Source: Olivibacter jilunii (GTDB taxonomy: Bacteria; Bacteroidota; Bacteroidia; Sphingobacteriales; Sphingobacteriaceae). Taken from it: a DNA stretch of 64,000 nt. How positions within the stretch are numbered: the first letter of the stretch is position 1; each line of letters starts with the position of its first letter. The position numbers and the translations under genes are program-made. Shown piece after piece: positions 26,949-35,941 of this stretch. The notes under the pieces were generated by a model. That model saw only the letters and a list, made by a program, of their open reading frames with translations, had not been told where the DNA came from and searched no databases. The DNA lies in contig NZ_LR027848.1 of NCBI RefSeq assembly GCF_900607235.1, positions 795,241 through 859,240 on the forward strand. The letters are read 5' to 3'.

Positions 26949-29060
26949 TTATGAAATTTTATCCCAACTTATTCCTTTACTTTGCACCAGAAGGTGATCG
27001 CGAAGTAACCGATTTTTCGGGTCTTCAAGCTTCGGATCTTGTTTAAAGATATGAATCACTAGATTTCTCGCTTCTTGCAGCAAAACCTGATCAGTGCTTA
27101 AATCGGCTAGTTTAAGATCTAATATACCACTTTGTTGTGTGCCGGCAATATCTCCCGGGCCTCTCAGCTTAAGATCGGTTTCTGCTATCTCGAAACCATC
27201 GTTCGTTTTAACCATAGTACTTAGCCTGAGTTTACCCTCTGTACTTAGTTTGTTGGAAGACATCAGGATACAAAAGGACTGCTCTCCGCCTCGACCAACC
27301 CGACCACGTAGCTGATGCAATTGTGATAAGCCAAATCGCTCTGCATTTTCAATAATCATGACGGTAGCATTCGGCACGTTTACGCCAACTTCTATTACAG
27401 TAGTGGCAACCATAATCTGTGTTTCTCCTTTTACGAAACGCTGCATCTCAAAATCTTTATCTTTAGCCGGCATCTTTCCGTGGACAATGCTGATTTTGTA
27501 TGTTGGAAGAGGAAATTCACGAGCTAGGTTTTCAATTCCTGCCTCCAAGTGCATTAGATCCAGTTTTTCGCTTTCTTTGATTAATGGATACACGACATAT
27601 ACCTGTCGTCCTTTAGCAATTTCATCCCGCATGAAACCAAACATCCTTAATCGGCTACTTTCGAATAAATGAAGCGTTTTGATGGGCTTCCTACCGGCGG
27701 GGAGCTCATCAATCACAGATACATCCAAATCCCCATAGAGCGTCATGGCCAAGGTACGAGGTATAGGAGTCGCCGTCATAACAAGCATGTGCGGAGGTGT
27801 TTGATTTTTGCGCCATAATTTGGCCCTTTGTTCAACACCAAATCGATGCTGTTCGTCAATTACGACAAGCCCTAAATTCTTAAATTGTACGGTATCTTCA
27901 ATAAGCGCATGGGTACCAACCAATATGTCTAAAGATCCGTCTAGTAGGTTTTCGTGAAGAATTTTCCGCTCCTTTTTAGGCGTCGATCCACTTAACAGTT
28001 TAATGGAAACAGGTAAGTCGCCAATTAAAGAAATTAAACCGTTAAAATGTTGTTGAGCAAGAATCTCGGTAGGGGCCATCATACAAGCCTGACAGCCGTT
28101 GTCGACAGCCAACAACATAGTCATGAGTGCTACCACCGTTTTTCCACTGCCCACATCTCCTTGTAAGAGGCGATTCATTTGCGCTCCCGTATGCGTGTCA
28201 TGCCGAATTTCTTTAATTACCCTTTTCTGTGCGTTTGTTAGCGGAAATGGTAGGTGCTCTTGATAGAAGGCGTTGAAATTACTTCCAACTTTATCGAATA
28301 TATGGCCTTTGAACTTATGGGTCTGAAGCAGCTTGTTTTTTAACAATTTCAATTGTATAAAGAATAGTTCTTCAAACTTTAAACGTCTTTCAGCTGCCTT
28401 TAATTCCTCTACACTGGACGGGAAATGAATATGGGTGATCGCTTCTGCTTTTGAGATCAAATGCTGTTCTTTTAGCAGGTAAGATGGCAGGTTTTCCTCC
28501 ATTTTTTTTGAAGCCCAAGCAACTAGCCCTTCTTGCAGTCGTTGAATCCCCTTTGTATCTAAAAAGGATTGCTTGAGTTTTTCGGTTGACCGATAAACGG
28601 GTTGTAAACTTGGATTACCCACGTTTTTATTAGCCGCATTATATAGCTCCATCTCCGGGTGCGTCATAGACAATTGGCCATTAAAAAGGGTAGGTTTCCC
28701 AAATATAACATATACCGATCCGATTTTCAGACTCTTTTCCAGCCAACGGATGCTCTGAAACCAGACAAGCTCCATTAGTCCGGTTTCATCTTTAAATTGC
28801 GCAACCAGTCGTTTTCCTCTTTTCTGTCCTATCTGTTCTACGGCGGTTAATCTACCGAGAATTTGGACTGATGGCATGTCCGGATGTAGATCCTTTATCT
28901 TATAATATTTCGTTCGGTCGATATAACGGAAAGGGTAATAGTGTACAAGATCGCCAAAAGTATATATTGCCAGTTCCTTTTTGAGCAAATCTGCCTTTTG
29001 TGGACCGACACCTTTTAAGTATTCTATTGGTGTATGTAAACCATATTCAATCACAGGCAT
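26949..29060 (-). CDS. recG: ATP-dependent DNA helicase RecG
   Basis: This superfamily 2 helicase has an N-terminal wedge/OB region (PIEYLKGVGPQKADLLKKEL, YPFRYIDRTKY), Walker A LLQGDVGSGKTVVAL, DEQH box VIDEQHRFG, motif III VMTATPIPRTLAM and motif VI QLRGRVGRGG. It reverses replication forks and resolves D-loops and R-loops. The frame begins at 29099, but the ATG at 29060 gives the expected N-terminus and avoids overlapping ridA; 703 residues is typical. Confidence 0.96.
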   Translation of the reverse strand: MPVIEYGLHTPIEYLKGVGPQKADLLKKELAIYTFGDLVHYYPFRYIDRTKYYKIKDLHPDMPSVQILGRLTAVEQIGQKRGKRLVAQFKDETGLMELVWFQSIRWLEKSLKIGSVYVIFGKPTLFNGQLSMTHPEMELYNAANKNVGNPSLQPVYRSTEKLKQSFLDTKGIQRLQEGLVAWASKKMEENLPSYLLKEQHLISKAEAITHIHFPSSVEELKAAERRLKFEELFFIQLKLLKNKLLQTHKFKGHIFDKVGSNFNAFYQEHLPFPLTNAQKRVIKEIRHDTHTGAQMNRLLQGDVGSGKTVVALMTMLLAVDNGCQACMMAPTEILAQQHFNGLISLIGDLPVSIKLLSGSTPKKERKILHENLLDGSLDILVGTHALIEDTVQFKNLGLVVIDEQHRFGVEQRAKLWRKNQTPPHMLVMTATPIPRTLAMTLYGDLDVSVIDELPAGRKPIKTLHLFESSRLRMFGFMRDEIAKGRQVYVVYPLIKESEKLDLMHLEAGIENLAREFPLPTYKISIVHGKMPAKDKDFEMQRFVKGETQIMVATTVIEVGVNVPNATVMIIENAERFGLSQLHQLRGRVGRGGEQSFCILMSSNKLSTEGKLRLSTMVKTNDGFEIAETDLKLRGPGDIAGTQQSGILDLKLADLSTDQVLLQEARNLVIHIFKQDPKLEDPKNRLLRDHLLVQSKGISWDKIS

Positions 29061-29077
29061 CCGTACCGACTTTGCAA

Positions 29078-29470
29078 CTAGGCTTTCCAGGCAATACAAG
29101 AAATTTCAACATCCACTCCTTTAGGGAGCCCTTTTACGGCAATCGTTTCCCGTGCCGGGGCATTCTCCGTAAAGTATTCACCATAAACTTCATTTACTAT
29201 ATTGAAGTTAGCCATATCTGTTAGGAAAATACTCGTTTTAACCACATCTGCAAAAGAGTAACCCGCTTCCTGCAGAATAGCATGTAGATTTTCCAGCACT
29301 TGTTTGGTTTGTCCTGCGATACTGTCTAGAACTAAATTGCCCGATTCGGGAGATAAGGCTATTTGGCCGGATATATAGAGTGTATTGCCTGCTTTAACCG
29401 CTTGATTGTACGGACCAATGGGGGCAGGGGCGTTGTTTGTATTAATGATTTCTTTCATTTGATCTAGCAT
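29078..29470 (-). CDS. ridA: RidA family enamine/imine deaminase
   Basis: The product of up to 130 residues has NNAPAPIGPYNQAVKAGNTLYISGQIAL at the N-terminus and EISCIAWKA at the end, both diagnostic. RidA hydrolyses reactive 2-aminoacrylate and related enamines. Two starts are possible: 29470, which overlaps the stop of the upstream small gene as TAATG, and 29458, which gives the more usual MKEIINTNNAP start. The TAATG junction, also used by two other gene pairs here, tips the choice to 29470. Confidence 0.93.
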   Translation of the reverse strand: MLDQMKEIINTNNAPAPIGPYNQAVKAGNTLYISGQIALSPESGNLVLDSIAGQTKQVLENLHAILQEAGYSFADVVKTSIFLTDMANFNIVNEVYGEYFTENAPARETIAVKGLPKGVDVEISCIAWKA

Positions 29471-29616
29471 TAATTGAGGAAAAACCAGTCGATCAATTTA
29501 TATAGAACTCCAAGTAGAAAGAGAACAATAGCTATTTTATTGATAGCATGCATTACCTTCAAATTGAAACTCTTTTTGGAGTTATTCTCTTGGTTCTTCT
29601 TTGGGAAAAAGTACAT
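29470..29616 (-). CDS. small membrane protein, 48 residues
   Basis: The minus strand has an ATG at 29616 and a TAA at 29470-29472, giving 48 residues: a charged start (MYFFPKKNQENNSKKSFNLK), then one hydrophobic helix (KIAIVLFLLGVLYKLIDWFF). An in-frame TAA three codons upstream of the ATG makes this the only ATG start for the longest version. The stop overlaps the ridA start (TAATG), suggesting coupled translation. I recognise no named family with confidence. The plus-strand frame over the same bases has no comparable organisation. Confidence 0.6.
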   Translation of the reverse strand: MYFFPKKNQENNSKKSFNLKVMHAINKIAIVLFLLGVLYKLIDWFFLN

Positions 29617-29655
29617 GTTACGAAATTAACCCAGATCGATGAGAATTCAAAGAAA

Positions 29656-29684
29656 AAACCCTCGGAACATTGTCCCGAGGGTTT
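29656..29684 (-). terminator. rho-independent terminator of ompA
   Basis: A 10-bp stem AAACCCTCGG/CCGAGGGTTT with an 8-9-base loop is followed, on the minus strand, by a T run. It lies 28 bp after the ompA stop. Confidence 0.88.
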
Positions 29685-29711
29685 CTATAATAACCTGCTT
29701 AATAGACAGGA

Positions 29712-31085
29712 TTATTTTTTGAATTGTACGTTACGGTTCAACTGACGACCTTCTTCAGTAGCATTAGATGCAACTGGTTTAGTTTCGCCGTTACTTACCA
29801 CATTGATTTGTGATGCAGCAACACCAGAGTTAACTAAGTAATTTTTAACAGAGTTAGCACGGTCTAAACCTAACTGGTAGTTGTACTCAGTTGTTCCTTC
29901 TTCAGAAGCATTACCTTCTAAAGTAAGTGTAGCACCGCTAGCACGTAAGTCAGAAGATACTTGATCTAAAGTTGGGTAAGAGCTGGTTTTCAATACAGAG
30001 CTATCGAATTCAAACTGGATGTTAGAATAAGAACCAGTTGAAAGAGCTGTTGTATCAGGCTCAGGGAATTTAATTGGACATCCTGATCCATCAACTTGCG
30101 TACCGGCAGGAGTGTTAGGGCATTTGTCGAATTTATCGGCAACACCATCACCATCTGAGTCAGTGCTTAACGCTTGAACAGTTGATTCAAGAGCGCTTAC
30201 ACGTTGTTTCAACGCATCAACTTCGTTTCTCAATTCCGGATCTTTCAACTCATCGTAAAGAGTAGCTACCGGATTAGCCCAAGTCAAATCTTGTTTGTCT
30301 TTGCTTCCTAATGAGAACTCTAAACCAGCATGAGTATAAGAGAATTTGTCGTTGCTGGTTCTGCCTTGTACTGGCCCAAATAAATATTTGGTATCAACAA
30401 AGTTCATGGTATAACCTAAATCCAAAGCTACGCGATCAGATAACTTGAATTTCAAACCTAAACCAACTGGAACAAATGCTTCACGAGTGTAATCTTTGTC
30501 TCCTTGGAATTCGCGGTCGCCAGCGCTTTCACCCCAGTTACCTTTGTTATCCCATGCAGTACCGGTTCCGTCATTGTTAGAGTACATTACTGGGTTGAAA
30601 GCCATCAATCCGTAACCTACACTTGCATAGAAATTAACCGAATTTTCTCTTCTTAGGAAATCGATTGTAGCAAATTGGAATACACCATTTAAGCTAACAG
30701 CATATTGTACATCAGTTTCTGCTGATTGATACTGTTGTCCATTCCAAGCATTTGTTGTTGCAAATGGTTCAGCATTATGTGTGAAAATACGTCCTCTGTT
30801 AGCATCTAATTGCAAACCGAACCAGCTCGAGAATTGCTTACGTACGTTAATTCCGTAATATTCTCTAACAGGCGCTTCAAATAGTCCCACTTTGTTACCA
30901 AAAGCGTTAGATCCTCCAATCAATACATTTGGAGTGGTTATACCGCCATTGATACCAATGGACCAAGTTCTGTATTGGCTTCTTCCGCCAAATACTTTAG
31001 CATCTTGTGCTTGAGCTGCCCCAGTGAAACCTAAGGCGGCAATCAAAGAGCAAGTAACTGCTTTTTTGATTGTAGAATAGTTCAT
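29712..31085 (-). CDS. OmpA family outer membrane protein
   Basis: The 457-residue protein has a signal peptide ending AAQAQD, an N-terminal beta-barrel (about 35-265), a calcium-binding thrombospondin type-3-like linker (about 310-340, DSDGDGVADKFDKCPNTPAG), and a C-terminal OmpA peptidoglycan-binding domain with LTLEGNASEEGTTEYNYQLG and a conserved arginine in EEGRQLNRNVQF. It anchors the outer membrane to peptidoglycan and is usually very abundant. Its promoter (31134-31166) and terminator fit a single-gene transcript. Confidence 0.95.
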   Translation of the reverse strand: MNYSTIKKAVTCSLIAALGFTGAAQAQDAKVFGGRSQYRTWSIGINGGITTPNVLIGGSNAFGNKVGLFEAPVREYYGINVRKQFSSWFGLQLDANRGRIFTHNAEPFATTNAWNGQQYQSAETDVQYAVSLNGVFQFATIDFLRRENSVNFYASVGYGLMAFNPVMYSNNDGTGTAWDNKGNWGESAGDREFQGDKDYTREAFVPVGLGLKFKLSDRVALDLGYTMNFVDTKYLFGPVQGRTSNDKFSYTHAGLEFSLGSKDKQDLTWANPVATLYDELKDPELRNEVDALKQRVSALESTVQALSTDSDGDGVADKFDKCPNTPAGTQVDGSGCPIKFPEPDTTALSTGSYSNIQFEFDSSVLKTSSYPTLDQVSSDLRASGATLTLEGNASEEGTTEYNYQLGLDRANSVKNYLVNSGVAASQINVVSNGETKPVASNATEEGRQLNRNVQFKK

Positions 31086-31133
31086 ACTTCGTTCTTTTAA
31101 AGGTTAAACAGTTTTAATTGTATAATTTGTATA

Positions 31134-31166
31134 CAAAAATAGTTATTAGTTTTATTCATGCAACAA
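31134..31166 (-). promoter_or_regulatory. Bacteroidota-type promoter for ompA
   Basis: On the minus strand, TTGTTG (31166-31161) is followed after 19 bases by TATTTTTG (31141-31134). This predicts a start near 31129 and a leader of about 44 bases. Confidence 0.65.
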
Positions 31167-31179
31167 TAGCAAATACTAT

Positions 31180-31219
31180 TCCAAAAAAAAAGACGGGCTC
31201 AATTTGTTGTTGTTAGCCC
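31180..31219 (-). terminator. hairpin with T run upstream of ompA
   Basis: On the minus strand, GGGCT and AGCCC enclose a 15-base AC-rich loop and are followed by GTC and nine T residues. It would end transcription from the small membrane protein gene (31392-31586) or from a small RNA starting in between. The 306-bp gap 31086-31391 holds no other gene. Confidence 0.55.
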
Positions 31220-31391
31220 TTTTTGAATATATATTGCACCATTTGTTGTTGTATAAACGCTTGTTTTAAAGAGTCTTGCGGCTGCCACGGCTTGTTTAGA
31301 TAATTATAGACAAACTGAAAAATGGCCGAAAAAAAATAGCAAAAAAATGTCTACTATTGCTACAATATTGACTCAAATATAGTACAAAAAC

Positions 31392-31586
31392 TCATTTTTT
31401 GCCGTTTCTGATCAATTCTTTCACCCTTTTAGCGAGTTTAATCTTCAAGTATATAAGAGCCGCGATTCCCAAAACGCTCACCGCCATGATGCTATACTGT
31501 TTACCATTATAAGATGCAATGGTACAATACGCAAGTACAAGAATCCCAATATTTAGAAAAATATTATAAAGAATTTGTTTCCCCAT
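31392..31586 (-). CDS. small two-helix membrane protein (possibly DUF6358)
   Basis: The 64-residue protein has two hydrophobic helices (about 5-23 and 30-48) and a basic C-terminus (KIKLAKRVKELIRNGKK). It follows the rhodanese gene after six bases on the same strand, so the two are co-transcribed. The length and pattern resemble the DUF6358 small proteins of Sphingobacteriaceae, an assignment from memory that a profile search should settle. No function can be given. Confidence 0.65.
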   Translation of the reverse strand: MGKQILYNIFLNIGILVLAYCTIASYNGKQYSIMAVSVLGIAALIYLKIKLAKRVKELIRNGKK

Positions 31587-31592
31587 TTTTGT

Positions 31593-31907
31593 TTAATATA
31601 CCTCCATATCCGGCTCAAAGGTGTCACGCCAGGCGAGAATGCCGCCTTCTAAGTTAGAAAGATTTGTATATCCCTCTTTTTCTAGCATTAGAATAGCCTG
31701 GGCGCTTCTCTTTCCGCTTCTGCAATGCACTACAACGGGTTTATCCTTGCTGATTTTATCTTTCTCGATTAAGACTTGAGCAAGTGGAATATTTTCGCCT
31801 TTCAGATTGGATGTTTCATATTCGAACTCCTCACGTACATCTATCAGTTGAAAATCTTCATTCCGATCAATCTTCTCCTTTAGCTCCTCGACGGTTATTT
31901 CTTTCAT
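31593..31907 (-). CDS. single-domain rhodanese-like protein
   Basis: The 104-residue product is one rhodanese domain: LIDVREEFEYETSNLKGENIPL at the N-terminal side and the active-site loop VVHCRSGKRSAQAI with the catalytic cysteine and the CRSGKR six-residue loop of single-domain sulfurtransferases. It probably transfers sulfane sulfur in a thiol or sulfur-carrier pathway. It is co-transcribed with the small membrane protein. Confidence 0.93.
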   Translation of the reverse strand: MKEITVEELKEKIDRNEDFQLIDVREEFEYETSNLKGENIPLAQVLIEKDKISKDKPVVVHCRSGKRSAQAILMLEKEGYTNLSNLEGGILAWRDTFEPDMEVY

Positions 31908-32104
31908 GATCTATCTTTTTAAGAATTAATACTTGTAATCGTCAAAGCTAGGGAATTTGTTTAACTTTATTACCAAACTTAGTTAAACTTTCTTGTATAC
32001 AGGAATCGGTCTACCGGTAATTTGCTTGCCTATGATATTGATCGATCTAATGACAAGTGACATTTAGGTAATTTACTAAGGAGATTAAAATTATTGCAAT
32101 ATTT

Positions 32105-33430
32105 ATGTATAAAACAACAACCCCTTTGAATAAGCTTTCCTTCGTTCTCTTTTTAGTGTTGGGAGCTTGCGCCAGTCAGAAGAAAGAGCGTATTGTTAGT
32201 GTCGATCAACAAGAGGTCCATCGAATTATTTCGACGTTAGCAGATGATCGATTGAAAGGCAGGGCCGTGTTTACTCCTGAAATAGAGGAAGCCGCAACTT
32301 TTATTGAAGGGGAATTCAAAAAGGCAGGGCTACAGCCATTGAAGGCAAATGAAAATGACTTTTTACAGCGCTTTCAGGCCACTCAAATAAAACCTTCTCT
32401 TTGTGAGATTTTGTTAGACGGAAAGGAGCTGGACAGTGACGCCGGTTTTGTTCTAAGCGACCAGGCGGGTCTTAACTGGAATACCGATCCGGAAGTGCGG
32501 ATTTTGTCCATAAGTGCCAGCGACAACTTTCGAAAGAAATATAAGGAGATTTCACAGCAAGATATCAATGCCATCGTTTGTGTTGACGAGAGTTTTGTAA
32601 AGGAATTTAATTATTTGAAACAGCATGCTGATAACGGGAGAATCTTATTAAATACCGATCAGAAGAAAAAAGGTTCACTTGTTTTTGTACTAAGCAAGGA
32701 ACAGCCTAAGTCCTTTCGAATTAACTATACGGGTACGGTGGAGAATAAGGGACTCGCTAATGTAGTTGGTGTGCTGCCCGGGAGATCAAAACCCAACGAG
32801 TTTGTTATCTTCTCAGGGCATTATGATCACATCGGTATCCTAAAACCGATTGACCGGGATTCTATTGCAAATGGAGCCGACGATGATGCATCGGGAGTCA
32901 CCGCGGTAATCAGTTTGGCAAATATTTTTGCCAAGCAAAAAGATAATGAACGAACATTGATCTTCGCTGCTTTTACAGCTGAGGAATCGGGTGGTTATGG
33001 CTCACAATATTTTTCTAAACAGCTTAATCCGGATCATGTTGTGGCCATGATAAATATTGAGATGATTGGAAAGGATGCTAAGTTTGGGGCTAATTCCATG
33101 TATCTCACCGGCTTTGAGAAATCCGATTTGGGTAAGATTCTCCAGAGAAATGTGAAGGGGACGGGTTTTTCTTTTTATCCGGACCCTTATCCTGAACAGA
33201 ACCTTTTTTATAGAAGTGATAACGCGACCTTGGCAGCGCTCGGCGTTCCCGCACATACAGTTTCTACGGTTCAAATAGATAAGGATAATTACTATCACAC
33301 CGTGAAAGATGAATTAGAAACTTTAGATATTAAGAACATTGTTTCCTCTATTAATGCTGTTGCGTTAGGTGCGAGATCAATTATAGCAGGAAAGGAAACG
33401 CCCACGAGGCTGGAGCCGTTAAAGAATTAA
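32105..33430 (+). CDS. M28 family metallopeptidase, lipoprotein
   Basis: The 441-residue protein has a lipoprotein signal with lipobox LGAC (cysteine near residue 21), so it is lipid-anchored. The peptidase domain contains GHYDHIG (first His-Asp ligand set), NGADDDASGVTAVI (bridging Asp), AAFTAEESGGYGSQYF (catalytic Glu and Glu ligand) and the later Asp and His ligands around MINIEMIG and YHTVKDE. These are the co-catalytic zinc sites of M28 aminopeptidases. A protease-associated insert lies in between. Its stop overlaps the convergent stop at 33427-33429. Confidence 0.92.
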   Translation: MYKTTTPLNKLSFVLFLVLGACASQKKERIVSVDQQEVHRIISTLADDRLKGRAVFTPEIEEAATFIEGEFKKAGLQPLKANENDFLQRFQATQIKPSLCEILLDGKELDSDAGFVLSDQAGLNWNTDPEVRILSISASDNFRKKYKEISQQDINAIVCVDESFVKEFNYLKQHADNGRILLNTDQKKKGSLVFVLSKEQPKSFRINYTGTVENKGLANVVGVLPGRSKPNEFVIFSGHYDHIGILKPIDRDSIANGADDDASGVTAVISLANIFAKQKDNERTLIFAAFTAEESGGYGSQYFSKQLNPDHVVAMINIEMIGKDAKFGANSMYLTGFEKSDLGKILQRNVKGTGFSFYPDPYPEQNLFYRSDNATLAALGVPAHTVSTVQIDKDNYYHTVKDELETLDIKNIVSSINAVALGARSIIAGKETPTRLEPLKN

Positions 33431-33996
33431 AGATCTTCTGCTATGAGCAGGTAGTCGGTTTGGAAATGAATTTCAAAGAAGCCGTCTGCTATGGTCTTGT
33501 ATGCCTGATCGTGTTTTTTTTCCAACCCCTCTGTATGGAAAATAGCATCGCTGGCAAGTATGTAGACGTTTTCGCTCGCTGCCTTCCACTTTTTGAAACC
33601 AGATTTAATCGCGAAGATTTTCTGCTTACCGTTGATAAAAACCAGGTTGATAAGAGAAGCGAATTGTTGGAATAGATCCATCGAAAAGTCTTGTGAGATG
33701 ATATTGACTGCATGATACCCTTTTTCAACAAGATAATTTAATGCGTCTTTTTTAAAAGAGGAAGGGTTTCCGAAAAGCATGGTAACTCCATCTTGTTCGA
33801 TCCTGTGCTCGTCATTTGTAATGACAACATCGATATGAATGTCGTTTCTCGATAGCCATTGCGCACTGTCTTTATTAGCGATAACTGTTGGTGCCCATTC
33901 CAATAACTGTCCAAGAAGTTCATAGCTTAGATCGGAAAAAAATTCCACTATTAAGGCAGGTTCCTGCTTCTCTTTTACTATATGGTGGGAGGACAT
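33427..33996 (-). CDS. thiamine pyrophosphokinase-like protein, probably not catalytic
   Basis: The 189-residue product starts MSSHHIVKEKQEPALIVEF and has SYELLGQLLEWAPTVIANKD, as I recall from the N-termini of Bacteroidota thiamine pyrophosphokinases. The kinase motif expected after the first strand (a GDFDS-type acidic motif) is replaced here by DVVITNDEH, and the later TDLEKA and RxDHTLxN motifs are not visible. It is read as a divergent paralogue that has lost the active site. Confidence in the family link is moderate; a fold search would settle it. Confidence 0.5.
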   Translation of the reverse strand: MSSHHIVKEKQEPALIVEFFSDLSYELLGQLLEWAPTVIANKDSAQWLSRNDIHIDVVITNDEHRIEQDGVTMLFGNPSSFKKDALNYLVEKGYHAVNIISQDFSMDLFQQFASLINLVFINGKQKIFAIKSGFKKWKAASENVYILASDAIFHTEGLEKKHDQAYKTIADGFFEIHFQTDYLLIAEDL

Positions 33997-34047
33997 ATTA
34001 GTGGAATTAAAAAGTTCTATGTTTGGGAAGGATGATAAGACCGTTTT

Positions 34048-34082
34048 AAAGTCCGTAGAGATTATTTCACGCTACGGACTTT
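34048..34082 (-). terminator. hairpin terminator downstream of alkaline phosphatase
   Basis: An 11-bp stem AAGTCCGTAG/CTACGGACTT lies within ten bases of the phosphatase stop. The T run after it on the minus strand is short (TTTAAAAC), and the plus-strand side also has T residues, so it may work in both directions. Confidence 0.65.
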
Positions 34083-34090
34083 TATAATAT

Positions 34091-35749
34091 CTATTGATTT
34101 AGCACTTCTACAATCGGACTGCCTATACTTCCATTTGGCTCTTGAATATGTAAGAGACCAGCCACTGTAGCAGCGATATCTGTCATTTCAGTAATACGAT
34201 TGGTTGCGCCGTGTTTGATTCCCCAACCCATCCATACCAAGGGTATATGCGAGTCGTAAGGATTCCAGTTGCCATGGGTCGTACCGGTAGACTTGGCTGA
34301 TCCGCTATACCATTGTGGCTCAAGGACAATTTGAATCGCGCCGCTCCGCTTATAGTTATAACCGTTAATAATGCGTTCTTTTATTCGCGATGGTATAGCG
34401 GCTTCTGATACCTTGTCCATTTCTGCTACAAAAGCAACGCCCTCTAAATTCCGTAGGTATTTTACCGCTTCGTCACAAATTGCTTGCCGATCAAGATTTC
34501 TTTCATTGATAAGCGTGTTATTTAAATGAACCTGATAATTTGATAAGCTGATAACCAATTTGTCCGTATTAAACTTCGCTTTTAACTGTTCATTCAATCC
34601 TTGCTGTGCTGTTTTGGAATTGAAATACCCGCCATTACCTTGTTGGTCCATGAAGTACTGAGGATTATGGGCGGCACCATGGTCGGCCGTTAAAAATACA
34701 GTATATTGCCCTTGTCCAACGGTTTTGTCGAGGTAACTAAAGAAGTCTTCCAAATCTTTATCAAGACGGAGGTAGTTGTCTTCAACCTCTATTGAATTTA
34801 CAGCGAATTGATGGCCTATTTTATCGGGAGATGATATGCTGATTGCTAAAAAATCAGTAAAACCGCCGGGATTGTTTCCCAATTCTTCATTGCTAATAGC
34901 GGCTTTTGCCAAATCGAGTGTCAACGTATTTCCATAAGGTGTCGTAGCAACCAAGCCTATTCCATTTTCTTTAAGCAGTTGAGACGTTTTAACAGGGAAA
35001 GTTGGTGATTGAGTACCTTTAAACTTTCCTTCATACGGATTATTGTCTTCAATGCTCTGTTTATAGGTTTCAATAGGGTATAACGTATTCCAGTCTTGTT
35101 TTAAATACTTTTCCGCAAGTTTTTGTTTGTTGAAATCTTTCACCCATTTAGGCAAGTCAGTCATATAGTATGAGCTACTGATCCAGTCGCCACTATTATC
35201 AAACCAATAAGCAGCATCAGCAAAATGGCCGGCTGGTAAAATAGCACCTCGATCTTTTATAGCAATTCCAATCACCTTAGAACGGAAATTGGAGGCTAAT
35301 TTAAGTTCATCCGTTATGGTGGATGCCAGTAGGTTCCTTGGCGACATCTTGCCAGCTGCATTACCAACGGCTGTTCCTAATGGGATAACCGTTTCATCTT
35401 CCGTGCAATACATGCTTTTTCCTGTAGCTTGTATGATAAAGTCGTTCCCGGCAATTCCGTGGATAGCAGGTGTTGTACCGGTGTAAACCGAGCTGTGTCC
35501 GATGGCGGTAACGGTCGGGATATAATTAATATAGGTGTTTTCGCAGGAAAAACCGTTGTTTAACATGCGTTTAAAGCCGCCTTCACCATAGCGGTCGTAA
35601 TATCGATATAAGTAATCCCAGCGCATTTGGTCCACCATAATCCCTACTACCAATTTAGGTCGATCTACTTCTTTGGATGTTTTTTGTTGGGCTTGCGCAC
35701 TGTATAAGCTGATACAACAGCATAAAATTAAGAGTCGTTTAAATATCAT
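34091..35749 (-). CDS. pafA: PafA-type alkaline phosphatase
   Basis: The 552-residue exported enzyme has a signal peptide (to about residue 21) and the alkaline-phosphatase superfamily metal sites: VVGIMVDQMRWDY (first Asp ligand), the nucleophile threonine in YIPTVTAIGHSSVYTGTTPA, DKIGHQF (metal ligands), TADHGAAHNP, and THGNWNPYDSHIPLVW. A threonine nucleophile with this length matches the phosphate-irrepressible PafA subfamily known from Elizabethkingia. It releases phosphate from organic monoesters in the periplasm. Confidence 0.92.
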   Translation of the reverse strand: MIFKRLLILCCCISLYSAQAQQKTSKEVDRPKLVVGIMVDQMRWDYLYRYYDRYGEGGFKRMLNNGFSCENTYINYIPTVTAIGHSSVYTGTTPAIHGIAGNDFIIQATGKSMYCTEDETVIPLGTAVGNAAGKMSPRNLLASTITDELKLASNFRSKVIGIAIKDRGAILPAGHFADAAYWFDNSGDWISSSYYMTDLPKWVKDFNKQKLAEKYLKQDWNTLYPIETYKQSIEDNNPYEGKFKGTQSPTFPVKTSQLLKENGIGLVATTPYGNTLTLDLAKAAISNEELGNNPGGFTDFLAISISSPDKIGHQFAVNSIEVEDNYLRLDKDLEDFFSYLDKTVGQGQYTVFLTADHGAAHNPQYFMDQQGNGGYFNSKTAQQGLNEQLKAKFNTDKLVISLSNYQVHLNNTLINERNLDRQAICDEAVKYLRNLEGVAFVAEMDKVSEAAIPSRIKERIINGYNYKRSGAIQIVLEPQWYSGSAKSTGTTHGNWNPYDSHIPLVWMGWGIKHGATNRITEMTDIAATVAGLLHIQEPNGSIGSPIVEVLNQ

Positions 35750-35891
35750 ATTTCAATTACTGTTTGTTTGCCGCCAAAATCGTAAATAAAGTTTTGAATT
35801 AACAACTTTGCGTGTGATTTTTCTGTTATACTAGGTTCGAAAGAATGATAAAGGGATCGGTCCCGACCGGCAGGCTCATCATCGCTAAATG

Positions 35892-35929
35892 AAAAAAGGC
35901 ATCTGCCTGTTTAGGAGATGCCTTTTTTC
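35892..35929 (-). terminator. rho-independent terminator of the pyruvate dehydrogenase E2 gene
   Basis: A perfect 13-bp stem (AAAAAAGGCATCT/AGATGCCTTTTTT) with an 11-base loop lies 13 bp after the E2 stop. T runs flank both sides, so it can act in either direction. Confidence 0.9.
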
Positions 35930-35941
35930 TATTTGAATTTT

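Noticed and set aside
29548-29745. 65-codon open frame on the plus strand between ridA and ompA
   Set aside because: It runs through the ompA terminator and into the ompA 3' end, and lies opposite the better-organised 48-residue minus-strand gene.
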